This document shows positions 20,275 through 30,169 of a stretch of DNA of 64,000 nt, in pieces. Each line of letters opens with the position of its first letter. Position 1 is the first letter of the stretch. The stretch lies in contig CP092877.1 of assembly GCA_030710605.1 (NCBI GenBank), forward strand, positions 75,752,419 through 75,816,418, given 5' to 3'. The position numbers and the translations under genes are program-made. The notes under the pieces are model-generated. The model was not told the DNA's origin. It did no database searches and was given only the letters and a program-made list of their open reading frames with translations. The stretch comes from Cordylochernes scorpioides. Taxonomy: Eukaryota > Arthropoda > Arachnida > Pseudoscorpiones > Chernetidae.

Positions 20275-20570
20275 CATATGTACAAAAAGATTTGAGCCGG
20301 CCAACGGGAAATGCAAATTTCTTTATTTACGGGGCTGCTAACCAAAATAAATGATTTTTGAGCCCCAATGGCCGCGTAAAGCGGAATATATAAAACCACT
20401 ATGATCAGGCTGGAGAGGCTAGGGACAGGATCTCCTTCAGGGAAGAGGCAGGCTAGGCCGGATTGGGTCCGCAGGGAAAGGCAAACGGGAAACAACAAGA
20501 ATGGGTTTATATAGGAAAATATGCGACATCTGGCGGTCGACTTTACAGAGTAGTTTATTCTAGAATGTAT
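20275..20570 (-). repeat. Dispersed repeat family V, with embedded family W hairpin
   Basis: Contains GAGCCGGCCAACGGGAAA and the GCGGTCGACTTTACAGAGTA block. Within it, 20312-20368 holds an inserted hairpin (GGGGCTGCTAACC...GAGCCCC) that recurs at 42481-42535 and 54130-54170. Confidence 0.5.
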
Positions 20571-20649
20571 ACTTTCAAAATTGAATATAATATTTATTTA
20601 ACATATATATAATAATTTGAAAATAGGGCAGTCCATAAATAAATTTTTG

Positions 20650-20860
20650 ATTAAAAAGGTATATATTGGATCAAATAATCATTTATTTTACTAATATTTC
20701 AGTTGGCTGAATGCCAACCATTTTCAAGGTATTATATATATAACACATTAATATGTTATAATAACCTTGAAAAAGGTTGGCATTCAGCCAACTGAAATAT
20801 TAGTAAAATAATTGATATTTTGATCCAATATATGCCTTTTTAATTAAAATTAAATCATTA
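20650..20860. mobile_element. Foldback MITE (family M)
   Basis: A long palindrome. Outer block GGYATATATTGGATCAAA; inner block TTGGCTGAATGCCAACC. Related palindrome at 40815-41070. Inner arms follow a degenerate hammerhead-like plan: a GGTTGGC stem, then GAAA or TGAAA. Confidence 0.65.
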
Positions 20861-20867
20861 TAATATA

Positions 20868-21107
20868 TATAATGTTTTTGAGCAAAATCAATCATTCCTC
20901 CAGGGAAGAGTGTCTTCTTCAAAAAACATTTTATTGTTCTCTAGCTTTCGGGCACGGACGCCCTTCTACAGGAGAAAACATGGTATAATGACACGCCAAT
21001 AGAACACGAGTTAAATGTAATGATACTATTTTACATATTTTTATGAAGATATAAATATTACTTTTACATATTAACTATTATATAATTGAGACAAAATATT
21101 TAAAATA
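20868..21107 (-). mobile_element. PLE copy 1, 3' terminal part (separated by Helitron)
   Basis: Minus-strand match to 26640-26870 and 29430-29665: CCTCCAGGGAAGAGTGTCTT, then the CTTTCGGGCACGGACGCCC block. It is the 3' end of the PLE whose coding part is at 24076-26067, displaced by the Helitron 21108-23938. Confidence 0.85.
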
Positions 21108-22370
21108 TCTATATTAATAAAATGCAAATTTCATAAGAGTACATCACTATAAACTTTCGTTACAATGCATCAATTTCGACCAAATTTTCAACATTTATGT
21201 AAAACGAGATGGAGCAGGTTTTGCTTAACATCAAAATATTTTTCCTAACTTTAAAATACATAACTTTGCTGTTATCGATAAAATACAAAAAAATTCAACA
21301 GAGTAAAAGTATTTACTCTCGACAGCGGATACAACACTTTCAAAAGTGTTTACTTTCCGCTAAATTAGTTCTAATCTTTTTTATATATATATATTTTAAT
21401 ATTTTAATTTTAATAATAACTTTTATACAAGGTAAGATACTTTTATTTTATAGTTTTCATATTTTATACCGAAAAAAGTTGAGGCCTTACTTGATGAGAT
21501 CAAGTTTCTTTTTTATTTTATTACGTGTTAATATTTTTATAAGACTAAGGTATTTTATATTCTTTTTTACGAATTTAGGGTTATTTCTATTTTTTTCACT
21601 AAAAAGCTAGACATTTCATTCATGTGCTCGATTTTATGTCTTTTTTGAGGATCTCTTTTTTTCAACAAAAAAACTAGAAATTTCATGCATGTGCTCAATT
21701 TTATGTCTTTTTTTGAGGACCTTAACAAAATTTTTAATTAATTGTTTAGATATTTTAGTTACAGATTATTTATGGTGTTTTTATGGGTCATTTTGAAGTC
21801 CTTTTTTAAATTTTCTTATGGAATTTTTTGATTATTCCTTTTATCTTTTAAATACAGTTTATTTAATATTTTTTACATATATGGGTTGTATCTAAAAAAT
21901 AGATTATTTATATTTTTAAATAAGCGAGGGATTTCTTTAACGGATTCATTGATTTGTCTTTTTGAGGTCCTTTTTCTAAATTTTATTAAAGATATTTTAA
22001 TTTGTTTGATTAACTATTTTATATTTAGATTATTTGTAGTTTTTTTTACCATATAGGGGTTGTATTTTGTATTTTAGAGAAATATTTCTATTTTTTCCTC
22101 AAAAAAAGCATGCTTTTTCATTGCTGTGTCCGGCGGTTGGTCTATTTTTGAGGCTTTTTAGTGATAACTGGTTTTGTACATTAATTTTTTAGTTTTTTAA
22201 TATTATGCTTTTAGTTTTTTATAATCTTTTTAACATATCTGGAAGGTTATTTTGAAGAAACAATTTAGGAATTTTGATTTTTACCTCAAAAAGACAGGTA
22301 ATTTTTATGCTTTGTTTATAAATTGCTGGTTTTTAAGCTTTTGTTATTAATCTCAATCTTTTTTTTCAGA

Positions 22371-22880
22371 ATATACCTCGCCGCAGCCGACCTTTACTTG
22401 GTAGGAATACGGCTGCTTCCAGGAGATATAGGAATGCTAGAGCTATTGAGACACCACTTCAAAGTGAGACGCGTCGTGCGCTTCGCAGTCTTAGGTATTC
22501 TGAAGCCCGCGTCGCAGCTACACAAACTATGCAAGTTCCTGTTCAGCGTATTCAGCTTTGGACTCATAAGCCGTTTTCAGGTTTGCAGTATAATGCCCAT
22601 ATTGATTATTAAGCTGATTTATCTGTCGATATAGGCCAAATGTCTCGGGTATGCCAGTTTTGCTCTGCTTTGAGATTTAGAGATGAACCCTTTGGCCTCT
22701 GTTGTAAACAAGGTAGAGTTTCTCTACCTGCTATTGAGTCCCCTCCAGAACCTATTTTCTCTTTGCTCTCTGGCCTACATCCTCTATCGAAGTCCTTCTT
22801 GCTGCATATCCGTAGATATAACTCTATATTCCAAATGGCATCTTTTGGTGCTAGACAAGTTGTAACTGTAAATATGCATA
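22371..22880 (+). pseudogene. Helitron replication protein/helicase, N-terminal exon relic
   Basis: Preceded by a polypyrimidine tract and acceptor CTTTTTTTTCAG at about 22370. Translation gives an arginine-rich stretch, then MSRVCQFCSALRFRDEPFG and IRRYNSIFQMASFGA, the conserved region upstream of the HUH nuclease domain in Helitron proteins (zinc-binding CxxC, LRF-E, then MASFGA). One stop codon (TAA near 22612) and an abrupt end after MASFGA show decay. The HUH nuclease and helicase domains are absent. Confidence 0.75.
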
Positions 22881-23271
22881 TTTTGTGTGGTATTACAAAA
22901 GTTTCAATAAATATCTTTTTTAAATATTTTCTCTTCAAACCCATCATACACACATGCTACATTTTTCACATGTTTCAATGTGTAGGGTTTTAAACCTTCA
23001 TGGTAAGGTATTCTTACTTAAGAAGTATACTGTGTTAGAAAAATTTATGTTTACCCAAATTACCATTTTAGCATAAGTATACATCTTGCACCTAATAAGA
23101 GACCTAAACAATGAGTAAGGTTGAACAAAGAGTGGTCTAACATACACATTGTTTAGGTTTCAGTGAACAAAGAGGTCAGTAAATTTTATTAGAAAAAAAA
23201 AAACTATTCCATGTACTGTAATAGAAACAAAATAAACCTCATCCTACCTAATATACATTACTGATGAGGAA

Positions 23272-23597
23272 GGGGGGTCGGTGGAAGGCTGGTTAAACTG
23301 TTTGGTTTACGACCATTACGACCCGGGTTCGATCCCCGCATTGGACACTTTTTCTGTTTAAAAAAAAAAAAATGCTCCAATGGCCCCCCGATTCTTGCAA
23401 AAGTCCAACCCCACCAGCGAGTGCAAGTAACCAAACGGGGCTCTGGCACATTTGTAAGTGCAAAGTCAAACTGCTTTCCACATGTGTAGACATGTAGTGC
23501 GCTTACATTAAAAGCAGTTGCTAACTACCCACCATGATTATCATGGCCTGTACCACATGTACTAGGGATAAGCAAAAAAAAAAAAATAAATAAATAA
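23272..23597 (+). mobile_element. tRNA-derived SINE, family A, copy 3
   Basis: Head GGGGTCGGTGGAAGGCTGGT with B box GGGTTCGATCC at about 23324-23334. The body ends at CTAGGGATAAGC plus an A-run and AAATAAATAAAT. It inserted into the Helitron, so it is younger than it. Confidence 0.85.
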
Positions 23598-23938
23598 TGA
23601 GGATTAAAGATTTTGATTTGTGTTGAAAATTTTGCATGCATTTCTCTATTTCTGTTCTTATCTTGCAAAGCTAATGGATTGTTTAGTTTGCTTATCTTTG
23701 ACTCGCCAATTTGTTTAGTGATAAAGTGGTATAGCGTTCTTTTTCAGAGCATCACCCTACAAAAAAATTACCTGACCTTTCCTAATATTCAGATAGATTG
23801 ATTATATCAACGTACTAGACTACAAACATTCCCTCGAGTAAAAACAATTATTTAAAAAAAAATCTTATTTAAATATATATCACTCGGGTAGATATGCACA
23901 CGGGTCAATCCCGGGGCGAAGCCCGGGTCGGCGTCTAG

Positions 23939-26077
23939 TATATATATATATCTCTAATAAGAGGACAAACAAACGAATAAAATATAGGCCACCAGAAAAA
24001 ACCAAGGAAGCAAGGAATACATAGCCAGGCTGTAGTTATCATTATCAGGAGATGTCTGCCTGGTTACCACTGCTGCTATTCTGAGATGATTCTTGTATTT
24101 GGATGACTTGGGGTGAGCTCAGGGAATAGTATATTATAAACTTCTGGAATATCAACTCTTCTGTTAATACTATTGTGTTTTCTTGATATAATGGATTCTA
24201 TAATGAGTCTCTGTTGTTTATTGGGGATGTTGGAATAATGGGTTATTGGTTTGGATAGTGCGAAGGAATGACCTGTTTCTCTTACATGATGGTATACTAG
24301 AGATCTATTGTCCTGGTTTTCGATATTTCGTTGATGTTCAGATATTCTTACATTTAAATTTCTACCTGTTTCACCTACGTATATGGTTTTGCATTCGTTG
24401 CATTCTATAGAGTATATGGCATTCTTAATATTGCAAGGATAATTAAGGCTATTGCTTTTTGTTATAGGGTTTCTTAGTAGTGAACTTAAACTTGGTGAGT
24501 TGCAGAAGAAGGTTTTAACGCCGAAATTTTTCAGATGACGGGCTATTGATATGGATACAGGTGAGTAGGGAATACTGCAAATAGATTTGTAAACTGGGGG
24601 ATTTCGCATTTCAGACGGGCTATGGAAATGTCTTAAAATAAATGATAAAGGATATTGGCAGGTTTTTAGATTTCTTAAAATATTATGGGTCTCTTCTGTT
24701 TTGAAGGTCTGAAGTGAGCAGTGGCTATGGATACGTTTGGTAAGGGTCTTTACAGTATAGATTTTATGGCTGAGAGGGCAGTAGGAGGAAAAACGGATAT
24801 AGTCGGGGTTGAAAGATGGTTTATAGTGAACGGTTGTTTGGAATTTATTCTCTGTACGCATGATTTTGACATCTAAAAAAGGCAGGCTATTGTTTGTTTC
24901 TTTTTCATAGGTGAAATTTAGGTCGGGATGGTAACTGTTCAGTTTTTCCAGAATTGTATTGGCTTGGGTTTCGGGACAGATACAAAATATATCGTCGATA
25001 TATCGACGCCATAATATAATATCGGACGGAAATAGTGAATTTATCCACCTGTCTATGCGGCGCATGACAATTTCTGCCACTGATGTCGAAAGAGAGCTAC
25101 CCATGGGAGAACCCTTTGTCTGTTTGTAGGTTTTGTGATTGTATGTTATGATATTTGTTTCAAGGCATAAGGCTATAAGTTTCGTAATTTTCTTTACAGT
25201 GATCGGATCGATAGGATTTTCTTTCAAGTATTCTTCTGTGCTGTTTAATATAAGTTGGTGTGGGAGACTGGGGTACAGGGATTTGACATCAAAAGAAACC
25301 ATGATCTTGTCTGATGGGGCTTGGCATTTGAGTACCTTTTCTATGAATATGGAGGTATTAAATATGGAGTACTGGAAGCTTTGTTGTTGTATTATTGGTT
25401 TAAGAAATGCTGAGATAAATTTGGAAAGAGGTGCTGTTGGGAAATGGTAGAAGGCAACTATGGGTCTTAGAGGGACATCCGGCTTGTGAATTTTGGGGAG
25501 GCCATATATATGGGCATCGGTCTGCATGTTGGATAGGAAGTCTTTTAATTCTTCGTTCGTAATTTTATTTTCCCTATTCATTTTTCTAAGTTCTTTTTTA
25601 TATGAGGAGTATATTCGGGTTTTTTCTTCTCCAGAAATGTGCTTGAAGGTGGTTGGGTCTTTGAGTATGATTCGCATTTTTTGTTGGTAATCGGATTTAT
25701 CTAAAATCACTGTATGTCCCCCCTTGTCTGAATGGGTGATGATAATTTCTTTTCTGTTTTTTAGGTCTTTAATAAGTCGGTTTTCATGTGGGTTGAATTG
25801 GGGAAGGATCACGGGTTCACTTAGGAGGTTGGTCACGTGGTGTCTGATGATGTTTTTCTCTTGATTGTTAAGCCTTGACACGGCGGCCTCGACTCCACTT
25901 ACTATTTTGATTGGGTCTGGTTTTTGAATATTTCGGAATTTCATACCTTTAGATAACAAGGTTAATTCCTCCGGAGTTAGCGTAGTTTTCGACAGATTGA
26001 TTATTGTGTTGGTATTTTCATTCCGATTTAATTTTGGGTTATTGAATTTTACCGCCCAATATCTCAATTTTTTTTTA
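23939..26077 (-). mobile_element. Penelope-like element copy 1, coding and proximal 3' part
   Basis: 5'-truncated: homology to copy 2 starts at the codons KKLRYWAV (26077). It continues past the Helitron at 20868-21107. Opposite orientation to, and nearly identical with, copy 2 at 26187-29690. Confidence 0.9.
24076..26067 (-). CDS. PLE reverse transcriptase with GIY-YIG endonuclease (5' truncated)
   Basis: A 663-codon open frame without interruption. It copies PLE RNA into DNA primed at a nick made by its own endonuclease. Visible parts: an LLSKGMKF block (38-45), first reverse-transcriptase aspartate block SFDVKSLYPSLP (258-269), GSPMGSS (319-325), YIDD (356-359), LPFLDVKI (395-402), a linker, then the GIY-YIG endonuclease with IYSI (551-554) and IYVGETGR (562-569) followed by R..EH. 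Compared with copy 2 it lacks about 130 N-terminal residues, so the first methionine used here is internal and the copy is probably not functional. This is the endonuclease-bearing (EN+) PLE class. Confidence 0.9.
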   Translation of the reverse strand: MRYWAVKFNNPKLNRNENTNTIINLSKTTLTPEELTLLSKGMKFRNIQKPDPIKIVSGVEAAVSRLNNQEKNIIRHHVTNLLSEPVILPQFNPHENRLIKDLKNRKEIIITHSDKGGHTVILDKSDYQQKMRIILKDPTTFKHISGEEKTRIYSSYKKELRKMNRENKITNEELKDFLSNMQTDAHIYGLPKIHKPDVPLRPIVAFYHFPTAPLSKFISAFLKPIIQQQSFQYSIFNTSIFIEKVLKCQAPSDKIMVSFDVKSLYPSLPHQLILNSTEEYLKENPIDPITVKKITKLIALCLETNIITYNHKTYKQTKGSPMGSSLSTSVAEIVMRRIDRWINSLFPSDIILWRRYIDDIFCICPETQANTILEKLNSYHPDLNFTYEKETNNSLPFLDVKIMRTENKFQTTVHYKPSFNPDYIRFSSYCPLSHKIYTVKTLTKRIHSHCSLQTFKTEETHNILRNLKTCQYPLSFILRHFHSPSEMRNPPVYKSICSIPYSPVSISIARHLKNFGVKTFFCNSPSLSSLLRNPITKSNSLNYPCNIKNAIYSIECNECKTIYVGETGRNLNVRISEHQRNIENQDNRSLVYHHVRETGHSFALSKPITHYSNIPNKQQRLIIESIISRKHNSINRRVDIPEVYNILFPELTPSHPNTRIISE

Positions 26078-26186
26078 TGGGAAAGTTGGTATACTAGTTA
26101 CAGTTTTTTGTTACTTAAGGTGTCTTGAATATTTACAACATAGTTTCAGGGATGTAATACAGGAAGGAGGAGAAGTAGAGGTAATA

Positions 26187-26500
26187 AAAGTAATATACTT
26201 AGGTGAAACAGGTAGAAATTTAAATGTAAGAATATCTGAACATCAACGAAATATCGAAAACCAGGACAATAGATCTCTAGTATACCATCATGTAAGAGAA
26301 ACAGGTCATTCCTTCGCACCATCCAAACCAATAACCCATTATTCCAACATCCCCAATAAACAACAGAGACTCATTATAGAATCCATTATATCAAGAAAAC
26401 ACAATAGTATTAACAGAAGAGTTGATATTCCAGAAGTTTATAATATACTATTCCCTGAGCTCACCCAAAGTCATCCAAATACAAGAATCATCTCAGAATA
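26187..26500 (+). pseudogene. Partial GIY-YIG endonuclease (upstream pLTR copy)
   Basis: Matches codons for IYVGETGR onward through the stop of the complete frame (compare 28985-29289), nearly base for base. It has no start of its own. Confidence 0.85.
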
Positions 26501-26773
26501 GCAGCAGTGGTAACCAGGCAGACATCTCCTGATAATGATAACTACAGCCTGGCTATGTATTCCTTGCTTCCTTGGTTTTTTCTGGTGGCCTATATTTTAT
26601 TCGTTTGTTTGTCCTCTTATTAGATATATATATATATATATTTTAAATATTTTGTCTCAATTATATAATAGTTAATATGTAAAAGTAATATTTATATCTT
26701 CATAAAAATATGTAAAATAGTATCATTACATTTAACTCGTGTTCTATTGGCGTGTCATTATACCATGTTTTCT

Positions 26774-26802
26774 CCTGTAGAAGGGCGTCCGTGCCCGAAA
26801 GC
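26774..26802 (+). ncRNA. Hammerhead-like motif in PLE pLTR
   Basis: CUGUAGAA-GGGC...GCCC-GAAAGC. The layout is that of a hammerhead core (box, helix II, GAAA) but the first box is CUGUAGA instead of CUGANGA and there is an extra A before helix II. Copies at 29575-29603 (+) and 20944-20972 (-). PLEs are known to carry hammerheads in this region; this version looks inactive or highly diverged. Confidence 0.4.
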
Positions 26803-26915
26803 TAGAGAACAATAAAATGTTTTTTGAAGAAGACACTCTTCCCTGGAGGAATGATTGATTTTGCTCAATATTTATGCAAGGGATTATTTTATAGAATTGT
26901 GAACCAAAGTTTAAC

Positions 26916-29289
26916 ATGAATCTCTCGCCAAATCAAATCGAATTTTATTTAAATCAGATATACAAAAAATCATTGCAGCTAACAAAATGGAGATGTCACC
27001 TGAGTTTCAATCGTTTTTGTGAAGAGGTGAACTTTATCCCCCCATCCTTACGAATTAAGGACCCTGTGAAAAATCCGTTTTCAAGAAAAGTAATAGAAGA
27101 AACTGAATATAGGCTGTTGAGAAGTAGAACACAAGGATGTTACTCCAACATACGATTACATTCCAAAACCATCAAAGAACTCATATGCCTCACCACTAAT
27201 GTTGTACCAGAAAATAAAATGTATGAATTTATAATCCGAACTACCTCTCAGATCAATAAACTAAAAACAGAAATAGAAAGAAGACAGACCAAAAAATTGA
27301 GATATTGGGCGGTAAAATTCAATAACCCAAAATTAAATCGGAATGAAAATACCAACACAATAATCAATCTGTCGAAAACTACGCTAACTCCGGAAGAATT
27401 GACCTTGTTATCTAAAGGTATGAAATTCCGAAATATTCAAAAACCAGACCCAATCAAAAATAGTAAGTGGAGTCGAGGCCGCCGTGTCAAGGCTTAACAA
27501 TCAAGAGAAAAACATCATCAGACACCACGTGACCAACCTCCTAAGTGAACCCGTAATCCTTCCCCAATTCAACCCACATGAAAACCGACTTATTAAAGAC
27601 CTAAAAAACAGAAAAGAAATTATCATCACCCATTCAGACAAGGGGGGACATACAGTGATTTTAGATAAATCCGATTACCAACAAAAAAATGCGAATCATA
27701 CTCGAAGACCCAACCACCTTCAAGCACATTTCTGGAGAAGAAAAAACCCGAATATACTCCTCATATAAAAAAGAACTTAGAAAAATGAATAGGGAAAATA
27801 AAATTACGAACGAAGAATTAAAAGACTTCCTATCCAACATGCAGACCGATGCCCATATATATGGCCTCCCCAAAATTCACAAGCCGGATGTCCCTCTAAG
27901 ACCCATAGTTGCCTTCTACCATTCCCCAACAGCACCTCTTTCCAAATTTATCTCAGCATTTCTTAAACCAATAATACAACAACAAAGCTTCCAGTACTCC
28001 ATATTTAATACCTCCATATTCATAGAAGAGGTACTCAAATGCCAGCCCCATCAGACAAGATCATGGTTTCTTTTGATGTCAAATCCCTGTACCCCAGTCT
28101 CCCACACCAACTTATATTAAACAGCACAGAAGAATACTTGAAAGAAAATCCTATCGATCCGATCACTGTAAAGAAAATTACGAAACTTATAGCCTTATGC
28201 CTTGAAACAAATATCATAACATACAATCACAAAACCTACAAACAGACAAAGGGTTCTCCCATGGGTAGCTCTCTTTCGACATCAGTGGCAGAAATTGTCA
28301 TGCGCCGCATAGACAGGTGGATAAATTCACTATTTCCGTCCGATATTATATTATGGCGTCGATATATCGACGATATATTTTGTATCTGTCCCGAAACCCA
28401 AGCCAATACAATTCTGGAAAAACTGAACAGTTACCATCCCGACCTAAATTTCACCTATGAAAAAGAAACAAACAATAGCCTGCCTTTTTTAGATGTCAAA
28501 ATCATGCGAACAGAGAATAAATTCCAAACAACCGTTCACTATAAACCATCTTTCAACCCCGACTATATCCGTTTTTCCTCCTACTGCCCTCTCAGCCATA
28601 AAATCAATACTGTAAAGACCCTTACCAAACGTATCCATAGCCACTGCTCACTTCAGACCTTCAAAACAGAAGAGACCCATAATATTTTAAGAAATCTAAA
28701 AACCTGCCAATATCCTTTATCATTTATTTTAAGACATTTCCATAGCCCGTCTGAAATGCGAAATCCCCCAGTTTACAAATCTATTTGCAGTATTCCCTAC
28801 TCACCTGTATCCATATCAATAGCCCGTCATCTGAAAAATTTCGGCGTTAAAACCTTCTTCTGCAACTCACCAAGTTTAAGTTCACTACTAAGAAACCCTA
28901 TAACAAAAAGCAATAGCCTTAATTATCCTTGCAATATTAAGAATGCCATATACTCTATAGAATGCAACGAATGCAAAACCATATACGTAGGTGAAACAGG
29001 TAGAAATTTAAATGTAAGAATATCTGAACATCAACGAAATATCGAAAACCAGGACAATAGATCTCTAGTATACCATCATGTAAGAGAAACAGGTCATTCC
29101 TTCGCACTATCCAAACCAATAACCCATTATTCCAACATCCCCAATAAACAACAGAGACTCATTATAGAATCCATTATATCAAGAAAACACAATAGTATTA
29201 ACAGAAGAGTTGATATTCCAGAAGTTTATAATATACTATTCCCTGAGCTCACCCCAAGTCATCCAAATACAAGAATCATCTCAGAATAG
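26916..29289 (+). pseudogene. PLE reverse transcriptase/GIY-YIG, full length with three frameshifts
   Basis: The frame starts at the ATG at 26916 (MNLSPNQIEF), giving the N-terminal region missing from copy 1, and ends at 29289. Relative to copy 1 it has an extra A near 27463, an extra A near 27688 and a missing A near 28044, each in or beside an A-run. Reverse transcriptase and endonuclease motifs are otherwise the same as in copy 1. All three differences are single-base A indels, so recent decay and base-calling errors are both possible. Confidence 0.85.
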
Positions 29290-30104
29290 CAGCAGTGGTA
29301 ACCAGGCAGACATCTCCTGATAATGATAACTACAGCCTGGCTATGTATTCCTTGCTTCCTTGGTTTTTTCTGGTGGCCTATATTTTATTCGTTTGTTTGT
29401 CCTCTTATTAGAGATATATATATATGTATATTTTAAATATTTTGTCTCAATTATATAATAGTTAATATGTAAAAGTAATATTTATATCTTCATAAAAATA
29501 TGTAAAATAGTATCATTACATTTAACTCGTGTTCTATTGGCGTGTCATTATACCATGTTTTCTCCTGTAGAAGGGCGTCCGTGCCCGAAAGCTAGAGAAC
29601 AATAAAATGTTTTTTGAAGAAGACACTCTTCCCTGGAGGAATGATTGATTTTGCTCAATATTTATGCAAGGGATTATTTTATAAAATATATAATGTTTAA
29701 TTTATATATAGATAATTTATTTAAATTTCCCGCCCCCGGCGCGAAATTAACAAAAAAAAATCATTTATCGTTTATGTTACCGTGTTGTCTTCTACTCCAA
29801 TTTGAAACTCTTTCACAAATAAAAATAAACAATAGAATCGACTCGTAAAAAGAGAAACGGGAACCTAATCAAGGTAAATAACAAAGGAGTTAAAACCTAA
29901 AAATAAAAGGATTGGTGACAAAAAACCAAGTGGAGCATACAAAACCAAGAATCTAAAGAAAGCAAGATGGAGAGGAAATCAAGGTGAGGGAGTGGTGGAA
30001 GTGGAAAGGATCGTTAAAAAACAACAGCTCGGAACAACTCAGGCGTGACTTTCCCCGAGGGGCGGAGGAGAAGTTCAATGTCTTAGACAAGTGGGTCAGT
30101 CCGG

Positions 30105-30148
30105 GTATATAACGGTAAGCCCCTCCCCATAGGACATTCGTCGGCAAC
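30105..30148 (+). promoter_or_regulatory. Core promoter of the histidine-rich protein gene
   Basis: TATATAA at 30106-30112 and an initiator-like ACATTC with A at 30136, 30 bases downstream, predict a 13-base 5' leader before the ATG at 30149. GGGTCA lies at 30093-30098. The spacing matches arthropod TATA/Inr promoters. Confidence 0.7.
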
Positions 30149-30169
30149 ATGGCACCAGTAGTTCTCAAG
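30149..30169 (+). CDS. Histidine-rich secreted protein, exon 1 (first half of signal peptide)
   Basis: ATG followed by six codons (MAPVVLK) ending AAG, then a consensus donor GTAAGT at 30170. Phase 0. Joined to the exon at 38917 it forms a typical signal peptide: a lysine-preceded short n-region followed by a hydrophobic core (IALWAGYLTIV) and TCA before the charged mature start. Support comes from the promoter spacing, the donor, phase agreement with the acceptor at 38916, and the completed signal peptide. Transcript evidence was not available. The exon 1/donor junction is re-copied downstream in the intronic array. Confidence 0.75.

Larger units (their letters stand above)
21108..23938 (+). 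mobile_element. Helitron with decayed helicase exon, inserted in a PLE
   Basis: The 5' end TCTATATTAATAAAATGCAA follows a host A (21107). The 3' end has the hairpin CCCGGGGCGAAGCCCGGG followed by CGGCGT and CTAG (23935-23938), then a host T. Removing 21108-23938 restores the PLE sequence seen intact at 29412-29450, which proves both ends. It carries a Rep/helicase exon relic (22371-22880) and a later SINE insertion (23272-23597). Confidence 0.9.
26187..29690 (+). mobile_element. Penelope-like element copy 2 with upstream partial copy (pLTR)
   Basis: 26187-26880 repeats the last 90 or so endonuclease codons plus the 3' region found at 29000-29680, then runs directly into the full frame at 26916. 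A partial copy upstream in tandem is the usual PLE arrangement (pseudo-LTR). It ends near GCAAGGGATTATTTTATA. Confidence 0.9.

Noticed and set aside
21209-21610. 133-codon plus-strand frame in the Helitron
   Set aside because: Phenylalanine/isoleucine/leucine composition reflects AT-rich DNA; no Helitron motif, and a likely intron region.
23262-23300. CTGATGAGGAAGG as a hammerhead box
   Set aside because: No GAAA box or complementary helices follow; it is chance sequence just before a SINE head.
23258-23493. Frames with CTRWWGW and GDRTRVV segments
   Set aside because: They are translations of SINE family A; the same frames recur in each copy.
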